Assembly (NCBI RefSeq): GCF_009741445.1
Contig: NZ_CP046507.1
Span: 1,612,001 to 1,676,000, forward strand
Origin: Mycobacterium avium subsp. avium
Lineage (GTDB): Bacteria; Actinomycetota; Actinomycetes; Mycobacteriales; Mycobacteriaceae
Reading direction: 5' to 3'
Length of the DNA stretch: 64,000 bases
Shown: in pieces, positions 62,422-64,000 of the stretch
Layout of the letters: each line of letters opens with the position of its first letter
How positions within the stretch are numbered: position 1 is the stretch's first letter
Program-made: the position numbers and the translations under genes
Notes under the pieces: model-generated
What the model saw: only the letters and a program-made list of their open reading frames with translations
Told to the model about the DNA's origin: nothing
Database searches by the model: none

Positions 62422-63537
62422 ATGAGCGAATTGCAGCTGCGCGCGGTCGTCTCGCAACGGCGCTTCGAGGTGGAGTTCTCGGTGGCCGCCGGGGAGGTGC
62501 TGGCGGTGCTGGGTCCCAACGGCGCGGGCAAGTCGACGGCCCTACACGTCATCGCCGGGCTGTTGCGCCCCGACCGTGGGCTGGTGCGGGTGGGGGACCG
62601 GGTGTTGACCGACACCGCGGCCGGGATCGACGTGCCGACGCACGACCGCCGGGTCGGACTGCTGCTGCAGGACGCCTTGCTGTTCCCGCATATGAGCGTC
62701 GCCGCCAACGTCGCGTTCGGGCCGCACAGTCGCCGGCCGATGTGGCGCCGGGGCCGCCGGGCGGAGAAGGCCACCGCCTTGCGCTGGCTGCGGGAGGTGG
62801 ACGCCGAGCCGCTCGCGGACCGAAAACCGCGACAACTCTCCGGCGGGCAGGCGCAGCGGGTCGCGATCGCGCGGGCGCTGGCCGCCGAACCCGACGTGTT
62901 GCTGCTCGACGAGCCGTTGGCCGGTCTCGACGTCGCGGCGGCCGCGGCGATCCGGGCGGTGCTGCGCAGGGTCGTCACCCGCATCGGCTGCGCGGCGATG
63001 CTGGTCACCCACGACCTGCTGGACGTGTTCACGTTGGCCGATCGGGTGCTGGTGCTCGAATCCGGCAGGATCGCCGAAATCGGCCCGGTGGCTGACGTTT
63101 TGACCGCGCCGCGCAGTCATTTCGCGGCACGGGTCGCGGGGGTGAACCTGGTCAACGGGACCGCCGAGGGCGACGGTGCCCTGCTCGCGCGCTCCGGTGC
63201 CCGCTGGTATGCCGCCCCGGCGGCGCCCGCCGGCCCGCTCGCGTCCGGCCAGCGCGCCGTCGCGGTTTTCCCGCCGACGGCGGTGGCCGTCTATCGCGAG
63301 CAGCCGCACGGCAGTCCCCGCAACACTGTCGAGGTGACGGTCGCCGAGATGGACGTCCGCGGGGCGGCGGTGTTGGTGCGCGGCGCTCAGCAACCCGACG
63401 GCGCGCCGGGGCTGGCGGCCGAGATCACCGTGGACGCCGCTTCGGAATTGCGGTTGACGCCGGGGGACCGGGTGTGGTTCTCGGTCAAAGCCCATGAAGT
63501 GGTGCTGTATCCGGCAACGGCCGCGGCGGAACGCTGA
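62422..63537 (+). CDS. modC: ModC, molybdate ABC transporter ATPase
   Basis: A 371-residue ATPase. Walker A GPNGAGKST is at residues 31-39; signature LSGGQAQRVAIARAL near 139; Walker B VLLLDEPLAGLD; switch His in LVTHDLLD. The C-terminal part from about 290 is a TOBE/Mop-like molybdate-binding domain (NTVEVTVAEMDVRGAAVLV). It powers molybdate import with ModB. Last gene of the mod locus before apa. Confidence 0.95.
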   Translation: MSELQLRAVVSQRRFEVEFSVAAGEVLAVLGPNGAGKSTALHVIAGLLRPDRGLVRVGDRVLTDTAAGIDVPTHDRRVGLLLQDALLFPHMSVAANVAFGPHSRRPMWRRGRRAEKATALRWLREVDAEPLADRKPRQLSGGQAQRVAIARALAAEPDVLLLDEPLAGLDVAAAAAIRAVLRRVVTRIGCAAMLVTHDLLDVFTLADRVLVLESGRIAEIGPVADVLTAPRSHFAARVAGVNLVNGTAEGDGALLARSGARWYAAPAAPAGPLASGQRAVAVFPPTAVAVYREQPHGSPRNTVEVTVAEMDVRGAAVLVRGAQQPDGAPGLAAEITVDAASELRLTPGDRVWFSVKAHEVVLYPATAAAER

Positions 63538-63658
63538 ACGGTGCCCGCCCGGCGCGGCCGCGCTCCGCAGATTGCACATTGCCAACATCAGTGAAACCGC
63601 ACTGCATTAGTCCGCAATGCTCCTTGCGTCACAGCGGTAACACGGTAGGTTCGTCGCC

Positions 63659-64000
63659 ATGGATCAGGTGGAAGCGACCTCGACACGCCGCAAAGGACTG
63701 TGGACGACGCTGGCGATCACCACGGTGAGCGGCGCCAGCGCCGTCGCCATCGCGTTGCCGGCGACCTCGCATGCCGATCCCGAGGTCCCGACCCCGGTCC
63801 CCCCGAGCACGGCGACCGCCCCGCCCGCCGCGCCGGCGCCCAACGGGCAACCGGCACCCAACGCGCAACCGGCACCCGCCGCCCCGGCGCCCAACGGGCA
63901 ACCGGCGCCCGCCGCGCCGGCGCCGAATGATCCCAACGCGGCCCCACCACCGGCGGGGGCACCGCCGAACGGGGCACCACCGGCGCCGCCGAACGGGGCA
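63659..64000 (+). CDS. apa: Apa (MPT32/45-47 kDa), Ala-Pro-rich secreted glycoprotein, 5' part
   Basis: The first 114 codons of a gene that runs off the right edge. The signal peptide begins DQVEATSTRRKGLWTTLAIT and is cut near SHADP (Ala39). The mature start is an Ala/Pro/Thr-rich region with repeats of the type NGQPAPNAQPAP and [13 protein letters not shown], the fibronectin-binding, O-mannosylated N-terminus of Apa. Members of the M. avium complex have a longer repeat here than M. tuberculosis. Located after modC as in M. tuberculosis. Confidence 0.93.
   Translation, partial: MDQVEATSTRRKGLWTTLAITTVSGASAVAIALPATSHADPEVPTPVPPSTATAPPAAPAPNGQPAPNAQPAPAAPAPNGQPAPAAPAPNDPNAAPPPAGAPPNGAPPAPPNGA

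Overview
The window is very GC-rich mycobacterial chromosome. The ESX-5 genes, six PPE genes, secA2, garA, the mycobactin-2 genes and apa identify the genus. Several traits point to the Mycobacterium avium complex: mycobactin-2 genes sit between a CNNM transporter pair and guaB1, and no urease genes lie between the rv1847-like gene and ndh. The species call is inference from gene content and order; no database search was run.

Layout. 1-3971: 3' end of the ESX-5 core (mycP5, eccE5, eccA5). 4066-4232: an M-box magnesium riboswitch ahead of a PE gene. 4521-15279: one PE gene, six PPE-SVP genes and four small secreted DUF732 genes. Part of this array is a duplicated PPE-PPE-DUF732 cassette. 15405-19126: mgtC, a sterol-desaturase-like gene cut short by an in-frame TGA, a secreted trypsin-like protein, an F420-type protein and a TetR regulator. 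19268-25032: a VOC protein, an FAD dehydrogenase, bacA and ilvG. 25085-33743: secA2, pgsA2, two DUF881 genes around a small membrane protein gene, gcvH, garA, two MerR regulators and a DUF151 gene. 33805-36902: a tandem glycine riboswitch and gcvB. 36930-45919: a TetR/MpaB-type pair, a vWA membrane protein, glcB and two CNNM genes. 46222-49893: mycobactin-2 genes (mbtK against mbtN-mbtM-mbtL) with iron boxes at both ends. 49978-59062: guaB1, gnd1, an M56 peptidase/BlaI pair, an iron-box thioesterase, ndh, a DUF4189 protein, an LLM oxidoreductase and an SDR-like protein. 59337-63537: modA, an inserted MpaB-type gene, modB and modC. 63659-64000: start of apa.

Shared themes. Magnesium: the M-box, the PE/PPE array, mgtC and two CNNM proteins. 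Iron: IdeR-box-like sites at mbtK, mbtL and the thioesterase. Glycine and central carbon: gcvH, gcvB with its riboswitch, GarA and malate synthase. Secretion: ESX-5 and SecA2, with many exported products encoded nearby. Several intergenic regions hold structured or repetitive DNA with no assigned function: a hairpin array at 7785-7938, tandem repeats of 30, 12 and 57 bp, and a 10-bp-period array at 54491-54593.
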